The translations under genes and the position numbers were made by a program. The notes under the pieces were generated by a model. That model made no database searches and was not told where the DNA came from. It worked only from the letters and a program-made list of their open reading frames with translations. Below are positions 1-9,177 of a stretch of 64,000 nucleotides of DNA, piece by piece. Source of the stretch: MED-G116 sp038147495 (GTDB lineage Bacteria; Pseudomonadota; Alphaproteobacteria; Puniceispirillales; Puniceispirillaceae); the NCBI GenBank assembly GCA_038147495.1, contig JAYQTT010000012.1, forward strand, positions 1-64,000, written 5' to 3'. Every line of letters starts with the position of its first letter. Within the stretch, counting starts at the first letter, position 1.

Positions 1-166
1 TTGGCAGATGCCGTGCCGAACAAGTTGGCGTAAAGGCACCGGGAAGCGCGAATAATGCAGTACGCCCTTCGCCAAAATAGCTGTCACTTGAATGCTCATC
101 GATACCGTCTTCGGTCTTGATCTGGAAAGTCACCGATGGGATGCTCTGGCCTGCTTCAATTGTCAT
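1..166 (-). CDS. Peroxiredoxin (Prx5/redoxin type), N-terminal part
   Basis: The first 55 codons of a thiol peroxidase that runs off the left edge of the window. It opens with MTIEAGQSIPSV and reaches the motif PGAFTPTCSARH near residue 49, whose cysteine is the peroxidatic residue of the Prx5-like redoxin family (reduction of H2O2 and alkyl peroxides, using glutathione/glutaredoxin or thioredoxin). ATG at 166 is the only sensible start. The gene lies just downstream of, and on the same strand as, a broken disulfide reductase gene, so a thiol-redox neighbourhood is likely. The C-terminus and any resolving cysteine are not visible. Confidence 0.88.
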   Translation of the reverse strand, partial: MTIEAGQSIPSVTFQIKTEDGIDEHSSDSYFGEGRTALFALPGAFTPTCSARHLP

Positions 167-246
167 GGTATGGTCTCTCTCTGGATGATCGGATGGTGCG
201 ACAGGCACATCCGTTAAAATGTTAGGAACGCCCCACTTTCAGCCCT

Positions 247-2287
247 TCATTTGGGTGTATTTTGCGCCGATTCAAGAGCATCAAGAACCAACCGCCCTGT
301 CAGCAATTCGGGCAAAACCAACCCATCAGGAACAGCCGGCCCATAAACCGCATCAAACGGAATGCCAAATCTGTCAAAAGATGCCAGATAATCTGCAATT
401 GACGAGTCTGGACGTGTCCAGTCAGCCTGCATTGCCACCAAATCGCCCTGTGCCTGCATTTTGCGCAATTGTGCCACTCACCGGCATTCGCTCAAGCACC
501 AGCGTCTTGTTTGCTTTACAGGTGATGCACCAGTCAGCCGTCACATCAACAAAGACAATTTTCCCTGAAGCAACAAGGCCGGGCACTTTGCCAGATCAAA
601 TTTTTGCCACGCAATCTGTCCAGTGTCATTCGTTGTCATCTGGTCCGTTTGGCGAAAGGATGGCCCAAGCAATGTCATCATGATGCTGCCAAGCCACCAC
701 CATGGCCAGAAGCAATATCGCAAGGGCACCGCTTCATCCATCCCATCCATGGCCCGGGTCGTGGCAGGATGCGTACCATCTCGGAAACGCCGCAACTACC
801 AGCCATGGCAAGGAGGGCAAGGCCAAAGCCCATGGACAGGAACACGGCAAACAACATGACCACATCACCCGGTCAAGGCAGCCGTTACTGCCGTGCCGAC
901 AAAGGGTGCCGAACAGGGTGTTGCCAGAATGGTTGCCAGCATTCTGACAGGAAATTTCCGGCCATGCCGTTGCCAGCGGTCGGTCCGGACGGTCTGGCAA
1001 GACGTGCCGCAAAGGCCGGAACCGGGATCGTCAGCATATCTACAAGGCTCAAGGCAAATACCCAAGCAAGACCATCATCACGCCGAAAGGCCGGGCTTTG
1101 AAATTGTATTCCCCAGCCAACCTGCCCACCGGCATAGCGGACAAGCAAAAGCGCGAGGGCCAATAGAATGAAACTGGTCACAATGCCTGCCGCACCAGCC
1201 AGAAAGCCACGTCTCAGCACCTGCCGATCCTGTCCCTGAAGGCCTAGAACTGAAGACAGTTTTAGCGCCAGAACCGGCAACACACATGGCATCAGGTTAA
1301 GGATCAGGCCACCAAGCATGGCAATGGCGATTGTCAGAAGAACGCCGCGCCACCACCCCCGATCCAGCGACGTATCTGCAACCAAAGGCGCAATATTGAC
1401 GGCAAATTCAGCCGCCTCATCACCGGCGACAACAGTCAGCGTCGCTGGTCCTCCGGCAAATGTCACGCCCTTTGCCGTTGCGGTTTCAATGCGATATCCA
1501 CCCGCCACCGCAACCGGCGCCTTAAAGGCCACCCCATCAAACCCCTCGACAAATATATCATCGACAGCGGGCGCGCCATCGGCCAGCCGGATGAACAGCG
1601 TCCCATGATCCAGCCCAACCGACTCGACAGCCAGATTTGGCCCACTGGCGGCACGTCCACCTACCCCCGCCTTGCGTGGAATTTGTGCGGCGTATCTGGC
1701 GATTTCACGCGCATGAGGAGAGCTTGTCGCCGGTCATCCGGCAACAACAGTGATAATGCCCCCTCTACCGGCACACAAATATCAGCGCAAACAAGCGCCT
1801 CCATTCGCGCGGAAATCTGTACCAGCCCACCGACAGCATGACCCTGCACATCCAACGGCAGAATCACATGATCCTGATATCCGAAATTATCAAAACCAAA
1901 CACATTGAACCGTTTTGGCAACGGCCATCTCAGGGTCGCTTCAAGGTTTGGGGTCGGACTGTCAGAAAAGTCGAGGCTCGGTGGAAGTCCGGCTTCACCG
2001 GGTGTGCGCCAATAAATCTTCCATCCCGGCGCCACTCTGAACTCAAGACCAAGCGGCAGCGTCTCCAGACTTCCGGTTGCCTCAACCGCCGAGACGAGCC
2101 GTGCTTCGGCAATTGCCGGATCACCCTGCCATTCGCTCTGACTGGCGAGTGCGGCGGTGCCAGAAAGTCCCGCAACAAACACGCCCAGCGAGACCACAAC
2201 AGAAAGGAAATGAGACGCGCGCACGCGCCACAACGCGGCAAACAGCCTAATTGCACAAGGCAGAAATTCAGATTTAGCCATCTTCAT
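247..2287 (-). pseudogene. DsbD/ScsB-family thiol:disulfide reductase, multiply frameshifted
   Basis: All parts of a DsbD/ScsB-like reductase, which passes electrons from cytoplasmic thioredoxin to the periplasm, are present in order but in changing frames. They are a signal peptide and N-terminal periplasmic domain (2287 to about 1710), membrane segments with the core motif LMPCVLPV (about 1240) and the second redox motif LATPCSAPF (about 920), the PRPGPWM loop (about 750), and a C-terminal thioredoxin domain with VTADWCITCK (about 530) and a tail ending at TGA 247-249. Frame changes are needed near 1709, 943, 869, 808, 783, 730, 630, 586 and 475, with a possible compensating pair near 1087/1050. 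Protein-level conservation is kept between the breaks and several fit G-run miscalls, so poor base quality is an alternative to real decay. The start at 2287 has GGAA nine bases upstream; 2296 is possible. Confidence 0.85.
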
Positions 2288-2382
2288 AATGGACATTTCC
2301 AATTGATGCCGCAAAAAAGCCCGGACCAAAGCGTTGTCTTTTCGGGCTTTACCGTTGACCGGATTACTGTCTAGGCTATGAC

Positions 2383-3009
2383 ATGGCCAAGGACAAGGAA
2401 ATAGGCACCTCGCCTCAAACAGACTATTCCATCGAATGTGATGTGATTGGCACGGCCATATCATTGCAGGGACAGCTGCTTGTTGCCAGCCCACATATGG
2501 ACGACACGCGATTTGCCAAATCCGTGATCATGATGTGCCAGCACGATACACAGTCGGCCATGGGCCTTGTGATCAACAAACAAGCCAGCAATCTGAAGCT
2601 TGGCGACATATATGAAAAACTTGAAATCGGCACACCGCGCTTTGCCGCGACCAATCCGGTTCACATCGGCGGTCCAGTTGAGAGCAACCGGGGATTCGTC
2701 CTTCATTCACAGGACCATATGTTGCCCGAAAGCATGTCCATCACACATGAAATCGGCCTGACATCGAGCGTGGATATATTGCGCGACATCACCAATGGAA
2801 CCGGCCCCTGTCATTCGATTGTCTCGCTTGGTTGTGCCGGCTGGAGTGCAGGGCAGCTTGATCGTGAGATGAGTGAAAATGTGTGGTTGAACCTTCCGGC
2901 CTCGGCCGATCTGGTTTTTACCTATGACCGCGAGACCCTGTGGCAAAAGGCGTTCGACCTTATCGGTATTGACCCCGCCTATTTTGCAGGCACAGCCGGA
3001 AACGCATAG
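2383..3009 (+). CDS. yqgE: YqgE/AlgH family protein (UPF0301)
   Basis: A 208-residue protein of the YqgE/AlgH family. Typical blocks are visible: LQGQLLVASPHMDD near residue 30, MGLVINK near 60, HIGGPVE near 92 and the GCAGWSAGQLD segment near 150. The family is widespread in proteobacteria and was linked to alginate regulation in Pseudomonas, but its biochemical role is unsettled, so no function is assigned. ATG at 2383 lacks a strong ribosome binding site, but the family N-terminus fits it. It is divergent from the broken DsbD gene and convergent with the M16 peptidase gene. Confidence 0.9.
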   Translation: MAKDKEIGTSPQTDYSIECDVIGTAISLQGQLLVASPHMDDTRFAKSVIMMCQHDTQSAMGLVINKQASNLKLGDIYEKLEIGTPRFAATNPVHIGGPVESNRGFVLHSQDHMLPESMSITHEIGLTSSVDILRDITNGTGPCHSIVSLGCAGWSAGQLDREMSENVWLNLPASADLVFTYDRETLWQKAFDLIGIDPAYFAGTAGNA

Positions 3010-3033
3010 TCCTGGAGATTATCCGCCATCCAT

Positions 3034-4299
3034 TCAGGCGGCGAGTGCCGCCGCTAAAGCATCATTCGACATGATCTTGGTTGATGGCCCGACAGCGGCA
3101 AGCGCTGGCGCACCGGACGTGATCAAACGCTGGACAACCCGGCTGATCTTGGCCGCGTCCACATCGTCAATCGCCGCCAGCATCACCTGATCATCAACCG
3201 GCTTGCCAAACAGCATAATCTGCCGGGCCAGCGCGTCACCACATCCTGAAACCGATTCGCGGGACATGAGAAGCGAAGCGCGCAATTGTGCCTTTGCACG
3301 GTCAACCTCGTCATTTGTTACCTTGCTTGCCACATTGCTGATCTCGGCGCAGACGACAGAAAGCATTTCATCAACCTTATCCGCTGATGTGCCCGCATAA
3401 ACGGCAAAATGACCACTGTCAGACAGCATGCTGGCAAAAGAAAAGATCGAATAGCAAAGACCTCTTTTTTCTCTTACCTGCTGGAACAGGCGTGATGACA
3501 TGCCCCCGCCAAGCAACGTAGAAAACGCCATCACGGCAAATCTGTCATCATCATTCGCGCCAATGCCGGGCAAGCCCATGACAACATGCGTCTGCTCAAG
3601 GTCGCGCTTGACCAATTCACGCCCGGCTGACCAGCTGGGCACTTCACGATGCGTGTCAGTGGCGTTTGCAAGACCGCCTAGACGTTCCTCAACACGGCGC
3701 ACAAGATCATCATGCTCTATAGCGCCAGCCGCGCAGACAAGCATCTGGCCCGCGCCATAATGGCGCGTCATAAACCCGCCAAGATCTCGACGGTCAAAAC
3801 CGGAAACAGACTCAATCGTGCCAAGAATGGGCCTGCCAAGCGTGTGTTGCTGATGTGCAGATTTTGAAAAGAGGTCAAAAACCAGATCATCCGGCGTATC
3901 GAGGGATTGTCCAATCTCCTGAATGATCACCCCGCGCTCGCGCTCAATCTCTATTTCCGGCAATGTCGACTCAGTCAGAATGTCGGCCAGAATATCAACC
4001 GCAAGCGGCAGATGCTCGGGCAAAAGCCGCAGATAATAGGCCGTTTCCTCGCGGCTGGTATGCGCGTTCATATAGCCGCCCACATCCTCGACCTCGGTGG
4101 CAATCGCCTGGGCGTCACGCCGCGTTGTCCCCTTGAACGCCATATGTTCAAGCATGTGGGCAATGCCCTGTTCCTGCGGGCGCTCATCACGGGCACCGGC
4201 ATTTACCCAGATGCCAATCGACACAGACGTAGCATGCGGCATATGCCGTGTGGCAACCCGCAAACCGTTGGACAGAGTGGTAAGCGTTCCCGCCTTCAT
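3034..4299 (-). CDS. M16 family zinc metallopeptidase (processing-peptidase-like)
   Basis: A 421-residue M16 peptidase with the inverted zinc motif HMLEH at residues 48-52 and the usual downstream glutamates in the ERERGVIIQEI region near 125. The C-terminal half has the glycine-rich loop GGGMSSRLFQQVREKRGLCY near 290. The family includes the mitochondrial processing peptidase beta subunit and bacterial pitrilysin-like enzymes; substrates of the alphaproteobacterial version are not established. No signal peptide is seen, so a cytoplasmic location is inferred. The start overlaps the thrC stop by four bases (ATGA), implying translational coupling; the thrC-M16 pairing recurs in alphaproteobacteria. 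Confidence 0.93.
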   Translation of the reverse strand: MKAGTLTTLSNGLRVATRHMPHATSVSIGIWVNAGARDERPQEQGIAHMLEHMAFKGTTRRDAQAIATEVEDVGGYMNAHTSREETAYYLRLLPEHLPLAVDILADILTESTLPEIEIERERGVIIQEIGQSLDTPDDLVFDLFSKSAHQQHTLGRPILGTIESVSGFDRRDLGGFMTRHYGAGQMLVCAAGAIEHDDLVRRVEERLGGLANATDTHREVPSWSAGRELVKRDLEQTHVVMGLPGIGANDDDRFAVMAFSTLLGGGMSSRLFQQVREKRGLCYSIFSFASMLSDSGHFAVYAGTSADKVDEMLSVVCAEISNVASKVTNDEVDRAKAQLRASLLMSRESVSGCGDALARQIMLFGKPVDDQVMLAAIDDVDAAKISRVVQRLITSGAPALAAVGPSTKIMSNDALAAALAA

Positions 4300-5704
4300 G
4301 ATGCTCGCTTCTTTTCCATGATAAGCTGTTTGACCGCTGCCGGGCTTGCCTCAATTTTGTGGCTTCGCTCTGGCCGGTCCATCAAATCAGCCATATGGGC
4401 TGGCAGGGGAGGTATTGAGCCTGTTGCTTTGGCAACAGCGTCCTGAAACTTTGCCGGATGAGCACAGGCCAGCGCCACCACCGGCGTGCCTGCTGCCACC
4501 GTGCCATCAGCGATTGCTCGCCGCGCCGCGGACACGCCGACCGCACTATGCGGATCAAGAATCATGCCGTTATCTCTGGCCGTATTTGCAATTTCCTCAA
4601 TCGTTCCCGCGTCATCCAGTCGATACGCCGCAAAAATCGCGCGTGCCTTTGCCATCACCGGATCGGGTAACGAGAAATTGCCGGTCTCGGCGAATTCGGC
4701 CATAACCGCCGCGGTCCGCGCTCCATCACGATCGAGCAATTCAAAAAGCAGACGCTCAAAATTGCTCGAGACCTGAATATCCATTGACGGGCTGAGCGAT
4801 GGGTTTACCGTTTCGCGGCGCATGGCGCCCTGTTCAAAAAAGCGCGTCAGAATATCATTCTGATTGGATGCCACCAACAGCCGCTCAATCGGCAGGCCCA
4901 TCTGCATCGCAACATAGCCGGCAAAAACATTGCCAAAATTTCCGGTTGGCACGGAAAACGCCACCTTTTTATCAGGTGCGCCAAGCGCCAGAGCCGCCGA
5001 GAAATAATAGACGATCTGAGGCATCAAACGCGCCCAATTGATCGAATTGACCGCCGAGAGGTTAACCTCATCGCGGAAATCATGTTCATTGAACAACGAT
5101 TTGACGATGGCCTGACAATCATCAAAGTCACCCTTCACGGCCACGGCATGCGCACCATCGGCAATGACCGATGTCATCTGCCGCTGTTGCACTGGTGACA
5201 CCCTGCCATCGGAAACAGGATGAAAATATCAATCGCACCACGTCCCTTGAAGGCTTCCAACGCGGCTGATCCGGTGTCGCCGCTGGTTGCGCCCAAAATC
5301 ACCGCTTGCCGAGAGGAACGCTTCAAGGCCCGGTCAAATGCCCGGGACAAAAACTGCATGGCATAGTCCTTGAACGCGATGGTTGGACCGTGAAACAACT
5401 CCAGCACATGAATGTCACCTTCAAGATGTTTCAACGGGGCGATCGCAGGATCATCAAAATCTGCATAGGCATCTGCCGCCATGCCGGCCAATTCGTCGGC
5501 ATCGATCTCGCCATCGGTAAAGCGGGACATGATCTGACCAGCCAACGCGCTGTAAGACAGCGTGGAAAGCGATCTTATTTCATCCGCATCAAAGCGGGGA
5601 TAATGTGTTGGCAAATACAAGCCGCCATCACGGGCAAGCCCGGAAAGCAGGGCATCTTCATAGCCAAGGGGGCCATCGGCGCCGCGCGTGCTGATATATT
5701 TCAT
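4296..5704 (-). CDS. thrC: Threonine synthase, interrupted by one frameshift
   Basis: Threonine synthase converts O-phosphohomoserine to threonine with PLP. Residues 1-167 (MKYISTRG to IDIFILFPMAG, including AFKDYAMQ with the PLP lysine) are in one frame; the rest, from SPVQQRQM to the C-terminus at 4296, is in the next. The break lies at 5200-5203, within a CCC (GGG on the coding strand); one extra G would restore the family sequence FPMAGVSPVQQRQM. The complete protein would be about 470 residues, the normal length. Because threonine synthesis is normally required and the break sits in a G run, a base-calling error is more likely than a true lesion. The start at 5704 is chosen because it begins the conserved N-terminus. 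It follows surf1 with a 7-base gap. Confidence 0.88.
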
Positions 5705-5711
5705 CTCCCTG

Positions 5712-6446
5712 TCACTCCCCTTTTTCAGGCTTGCTACGGCCAAGCCTGCCGGCTTGATGATGGAACGCCAGATAAACGCCAAGCAGTGCCAGCGCGATTC
5801 CATACCATGTTATCGCATAGCTGAGATGTGAATTGCGTAAATTCAGCTTTGTGCGAGCGGCAATCGGCAGGCTCACCACATCAGATGTACGGATAGCCGC
5901 GGCGTAATAATCGGTCACAGCCCGGTCACCAAGGCCCAGATGCGCCACAATCTGTTCCGGAACAAGGGTAAACCAGAACCCACCAGCGGGATCATTTTCC
6001 GGTACGAAATAGCCTTTCTTTCCGGGAAGCCGCAAAATCGCTTCTACTGTGGTCTGCCCCTCAACAAGCGAGAACGCACGTTTGCTCGGATCCCTGTAGG
6101 ATTCGGACACCCAGCCTCTATTCACCAGCACCGTTCGCCCGTCCTCAAGGATAAATGGCGTTACGATATGAAAACCGGCATTGCCTTCATAGGTTCGCCC
6201 GGTCATGAAAATTTCACGGGCGTGATCAAAGCTGCCAACGAGGGCCAGACGGCGAAACTCCATTTCAGGCGACATCGCATCGGCAAGCGGCAATGCAATG
6301 GGCGGTGCTGATGCGCGTTCTTCAAAGCTGGCAATCAGATTGTTTTTCCACTCAAGACGTTGCATCTGCCAAGTGCCAAGACCAAGCAGGACAATAAATG
6401 CCGGAAGAGCAAAGAATGTGGGCCAGAAAAGGGGTCGAAATTGCAT
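5712..6446 (-). CDS. surf1: SURF1 family cytochrome oxidase assembly protein
   Basis: A 244-residue SURF1-like protein, an inner-membrane factor for heme a insertion or assembly of aa3-type oxidase. Two transmembrane segments bracket a periplasmic domain: residues about 9-28 (ending LGLGTWQMQRLEWK, the family signature) and about 213-232. Other signatures are FMTGRTYEGNAGFHIVTPF and VLVNRGWVSE mid-protein. The start at 6446 is preceded by GGA eight bases away; the upstream extension has no family character. It lies downstream of coxC but behind a strong terminator, so it may need its own promoter or read-through. Confidence 0.92.
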   Translation of the reverse strand: MQFRPLFWPTFFALPAFIVLLGLGTWQMQRLEWKNNLIASFEERASAPPIALPLADAMSPEMEFRRLALVGSFDHAREIFMTGRTYEGNAGFHIVTPFILEDGRTVLVNRGWVSESYRDPSKRAFSLVEGQTTVEAILRLPGKKGYFVPENDPAGGFWFTLVPEQIVAHLGLGDRAVTDYYAAAIRTSDVVSLPIAARTKLNLRNSHLSYAITWYGIALALLGVYLAFHHQAGRLGRSKPEKGE

Positions 6447-6540
6447 TATATGTCGTCCGGGGATGTTGCGGCGGATATCGGGTCTTTGATCAATTGCCGG
6501 CAACCATCTTTCAAGCGTTAACCGTCATTGGTTATCTATC

Positions 6541-6571
6541 AAAAGGGGAGCGCCTTTATCAAGCGCTCCCC
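6541..6571 (-). terminator. Intrinsic terminator after coxC
   Basis: A nine-base perfect stem (GGGGAGCGC at 6545-6553 with GCGCTCCCC at 6563-6571) and a nine-base loop. Read on the minus strand the hairpin is followed by TTTT (AAAA at 6541-6544), as expected downstream of coxC (stop at 6610). It separates the oxidase genes from surf1-thrC-M16. Confidence 0.75.
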
Positions 6572-6609
6572 CTTCTTGTTTCTTTTAAATAAGGTTCAGG
6601 CTGCGTGGA

Positions 6610-7395
6610 TCAACCGCCCCACCAGTAAACAGCGGCAAACAGGAACAACCAGACAACGTCAACGAAGTGCCAGTACCAAGCTGCGGCCTCAAAGCCGAAA
6701 TGCTGTTCTGCGGTAAAGTGACCGGCGCGGCCTCTCAACCAGCAAACAGCCAGAAACAACGTACCAACAATCACATGGAAACCATGGAAGCCAGTCGCCA
6801 TGTAAAAGACTGACGGATACACACCATCGGTGAAACCAAACGGTGCGTGGCTATATTCAAGTGCCTGCAATCCGGTGAACAGGGCGCCCAGAATGATGGT
6901 GATGCCGAGGCCAGTCATGAAATCCTTGCGATTGCCATGCTGCAACGCATGGTGCGCCCAGGTGACTGTGCAACCAGACAGCAGCAATACAAGCGTGTTG
7001 ATCAACGGCAGATCAAACGGATCGAATGTGGTGATGCCTTCAGGCGGCCATACACCCCCTTCGGGGAACAGGGCACGATCAAAAAACGCCCAGAAGAAGG
7101 CGACAAAGAACATCACCTCAGAGGCGATGAACAGCATCATGCCATAACGCATGCCGATCTGAACGATGGGCGTGTGATGGCCCTGATACTCGGCTTCGCG
7201 AATGATATCGCGCCACCACATATACATGGTCATCAGCACCAGCACAAAACCAAGAGCCAGCACAGCCACGCCGTACTCAACCTCGTGCATATACATCACA
7301 CCGCCAACCGCAGTCGCAAATGCGGCTGCCGATCCAACGGCTGGCCACGGGCTTGCCTCTACAAGGTGATAAGGGTGTTTATTGGCACCGCTCAT
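6610..7395 (-). CDS. coxC: Cytochrome c oxidase subunit III
   Basis: A 261-residue subunit III of the aa3-type oxidase: a seven-helix membrane protein that stabilises subunit I and shapes proton uptake. Recognisable blocks are HPYHLVEASPWP at the N-terminus, MFFVAFFWAFF with the conserved acidic helix near 110, NTLVLLLSGCTVTWAHHAL near 137, TGFHGFHVIVGT near 205 and WYWHFVDVVWLFLF near the C-terminus. ATG 7395 is preceded by GGAGACGAAA. It is the last gene of the oxidase operon before the terminator at 6541-6571. Confidence 0.97.
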   Translation of the reverse strand: MSGANKHPYHLVEASPWPAVGSAAAFATAVGGVMYMHEVEYGVAVLALGFVLVLMTMYMWWRDIIREAEYQGHHTPIVQIGMRYGMMLFIASEVMFFVAFFWAFFDRALFPEGGVWPPEGITTFDPFDLPLINTLVLLLSGCTVTWAHHALQHGNRKDFMTGLGITIILGALFTGLQALEYSHAPFGFTDGVYPSVFYMATGFHGFHVIVGTLFLAVCWLRGRAGHFTAEQHFGFEAAAWYWHFVDVVWLFLFAAVYWWGG

Positions 7396-7413
7396 TTTCG
7401 TCTCCTTACAATC

Positions 7414-7435
7414 TGGCCGGTCATGATGCCGGCCA
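7414..7435 (-). other. Hairpin in the ctaG-coxC gap
   Basis: A seven-base stem TGGCCGG/CCGGCCA with an eight-base loop, located 19 bases upstream of the coxC start on the transcribed strand. There is no U-tract, so termination is unlikely; mRNA processing or stability is a guess. Confidence 0.4.
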
Positions 7436-7457
7436 CCTCTCCACGATTACGCCTATG

Positions 7458-8048
7458 CTAGCTTTTCGAACTGCTTTTTGCAGGGAAAAAAGTATAGGAC
7501 AGAATGATTTCGCTGATATCAACCGTATCAACGCTCTCGATAATTTCAGGATCAACATAAAACCGTACAGGCATCAGCATTGATTCGCCCGGCGCCAGCT
7601 CCTGTTCAATAAAGCAGAAGCAATCCAGCTTCATGAAATGCGGACCAGCCTTCACCGGCGTCACATTGAATGTTGATGTACCGACAGATGGCGCGTCTCC
7701 AAGATTGGTCGCACGGTAATTGATCACAATTTCTTCACCGGGATTTACCGTTACCGGCTTATCCACTGGTTCAAAGCGCCAGTTCAGACCGGGGCTCACA
7801 TTGGCATCAAAGCGCACCTTGATAGGATGATTTGCAATGATCGTCTCAGCCGTATTTGATGTGACCTGTGTCGTGCCGCCATAGCCTGTGACCTTGCAGA
7901 ACAGCTGGTAGAGCGGCACTGATGCATAGGCAAGGCCAATCATACCCGCCACAACAGCGGCCAGAATCAGGAGCGTGCGCCTGTTTGCAGTCCCCGCCTG
8001 TTTAACCGGCGCCGGCGATGGCATCCCATTGAGGCTATTGACCGTCAT
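7458..8048 (-). CDS. ctaG: Cytochrome c oxidase assembly protein CtaG/Cox11
   Basis: A 196-residue copper chaperone that delivers Cu(I) to the CuB site of subunit I. It has one N-terminal membrane anchor (residues about 24-45, including YASVPLYQLFCKVTGYGG, the family signature) and a periplasmic immunoglobulin-like domain with the copper motif CFCF near residue 145 and MPVRFYVDPE near 170. The start overlaps the stop of the upstream 47-codon gene by four bases. Position between the CoxF-like gene and coxC is the standard alphaproteobacterial order. Confidence 0.96.
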   Translation of the reverse strand: MTVNSLNGMPSPAPVKQAGTANRRTLLILAAVVAGMIGLAYASVPLYQLFCKVTGYGGTTQVTSNTAETIIANHPIKVRFDANVSPGLNWRFEPVDKPVTVNPGEEIVINYRATNLGDAPSVGTSTFNVTPVKAGPHFMKLDCFCFIEQELAPGESMLMPVRFYVDPEIIESVDTVDISEIILSYTFFPAKSSSKS

Positions 8049-8188
8049 GAGCCGCTCCCAACCCGCACGATGGTAAGCGCATAGAACAGCACCACGAGAA
8101 GCACAATCGCGCCAAGCAGGGCATAATTGCGGCTTCGGCGCATCTTCTGCATTTCTTCACCGGTTTTTGGTTCGGGGCGCTGGGTCAT
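8045..8188 (-). CDS. CoxF-like small membrane protein, 47 residues
   Basis: A short reading frame from ATG 8188 to TGA 8045. The cytoplasmic N-terminus (MTQRPEPKTGEEMQKMRRSR) is charged, followed by one hydrophobic helix at residues about 22-41 and a short tail. It overlaps ctaB by four bases on one side and ctaG by four on the other (ATGA at both junctions), which strongly supports translation. Small single-helix proteins at this position, called CoxF or CtaF-like, are common in alphaproteobacterial oxidase operons; their role is not firmly known, and assembly or stability of the oxidase is inferred from position. Confidence 0.82.
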   Translation of the reverse strand: MTQRPEPKTGEEMQKMRRSRNYALLGAIVLLVVLFYALTIVRVGSGS

Positions 8189-9120
8189 GCAAACAACCCC
8201 GCCTGGACCATCTCAACAATGGCGTGGTCTGCCACCAGCGCAAGGAACAGAACAAACAGATACAGTATCGAAAAACCAAACAGGCGGCGGGCGACTCCAT
8301 GCTCGGCTGTGCGGAACAGCTGCACGGACAAATACAGGAAATAGCCACCGGCGATCGCGGCAAGCAGACCATAGGCAACAGATGCCATGCCAATCAGATA
8401 AGGCGCCACGCCAAGCGGCAACAAAAGCACCGCATAGATCAGGATTTGCCGTCTTGTCTCTGCCTCGCCGGAGACAACAGGCAGCATCGGCACATTGGCC
8501 CGGGTATAATCATCGTTGCGGAACAGCGCCAGCGCCCAGAAATGCGGCGGCGTCCACATAAAAATCAGGGCAAACAGCAATAGAGGCTCAATCGACAGCC
8601 CACCCGCCACCGCGGCCCAGCCGATCACCGGCGGCAATGCACCCGCGGCACCACCAATCACGATGTTTTGCGGCGTCCGGCGTTTCAGCCAGATTGTGTA
8701 GATGACACCGTAGAAAAAGATTGTGAAAGCCAGCAACCCCGCGGCCAACCAGTTTGCCGCCAACCCCAGAACAAGCACCGAAAGGGCTGAAACCACCAAA
8801 CCCATCGTCAGGGCTTCGGCAGGATCCATCACTCCGGCAGGGATTGGTCGTGATTTTGTCCGCGTCATCACCGCGTCAATATCGCGGTCATACCATTGAT
8901 TGATCGCACCGGATGCACCAGCACCGGCGGCAATCGCCAAAAGCGAGATTACAAATACCAGTGGATGCACCTCGCCGGGTGCCAGATACATACCGGCAAA
9001 ACCGGTAAAGATGACAAGGCTCATCACCCGTGGCTTCAACAGCGACCAGAAGTCTTTGACTGACGGCGCATAAAGCGTGCCAGTGTCAACAGACGCGTTC
9101 TGTTCAGTCGTTAAAGCCAT
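8185..9120 (-). CDS. ctaB: Protoheme IX farnesyltransferase (heme O synthase)
   Basis: A 311-residue UbiA-superfamily enzyme that adds a farnesyl group to heme b to give heme O, the precursor of heme A for subunit I. The first aspartate-rich motif NQWYDRDIDAVMTRTKSRP lies near residue 80, preceded by LLKPRVMSLVIFTG. Nine hydrophobic segments fit the family topology. It overlaps the small CoxF-like gene by four bases and is separated from ctaD by 57 bases holding a GC-rich hairpin. Confidence 0.96.
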   Translation of the reverse strand: MALTTEQNASVDTGTLYAPSVKDFWSLLKPRVMSLVIFTGFAGMYLAPGEVHPLVFVISLLAIAAGAGASGAINQWYDRDIDAVMTRTKSRPIPAGVMDPAEALTMGLVVSALSVLVLGLAANWLAAGLLAFTIFFYGVIYTIWLKRRTPQNIVIGGAAGALPPVIGWAAVAGGLSIEPLLLFALIFMWTPPHFWALALFRNDDYTRANVPMLPVVSGEAETRRQILIYAVLLLPLGVAPYLIGMASVAYGLLAAIAGGYFLYLSVQLFRTAEHGVARRLFGFSILYLFVLFLALVADHAIVEMVQAGLFA

Positions 9121-9143
9121 GTTTCAAACCTATCAAACAGGAC

Positions 9144-9168
9144 CGAAGCGCCCGTTAGGGGCGCTTCG
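9144..9168 (-). other. GC-rich hairpin between ctaD and ctaB
   Basis: A ten-base inverted repeat CGAAGCGCCC/GGGCGCTTCG with a short loop, in the only sizeable gap inside the oxidase operon. It has no following U-tract on the transcribed (minus) strand. It may protect the ctaCD transcript or reduce expression of the assembly genes; this is inference from position. Confidence 0.5.
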
Positions 9169-9177
9169 ATGCCATTC

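Noticed and set aside
190..213. Hairpin between the peroxiredoxin and DsbD genes
   Set aside because: Eight base pairs with one bulge but no U-tract on either strand; too weak to call a terminator.
219..683. Plus-strand 154-codon frame at the left end
   Set aside because: It is antisense to the broken DsbD gene, whose conserved motifs are on the minus strand; composition is that of a shadow frame.
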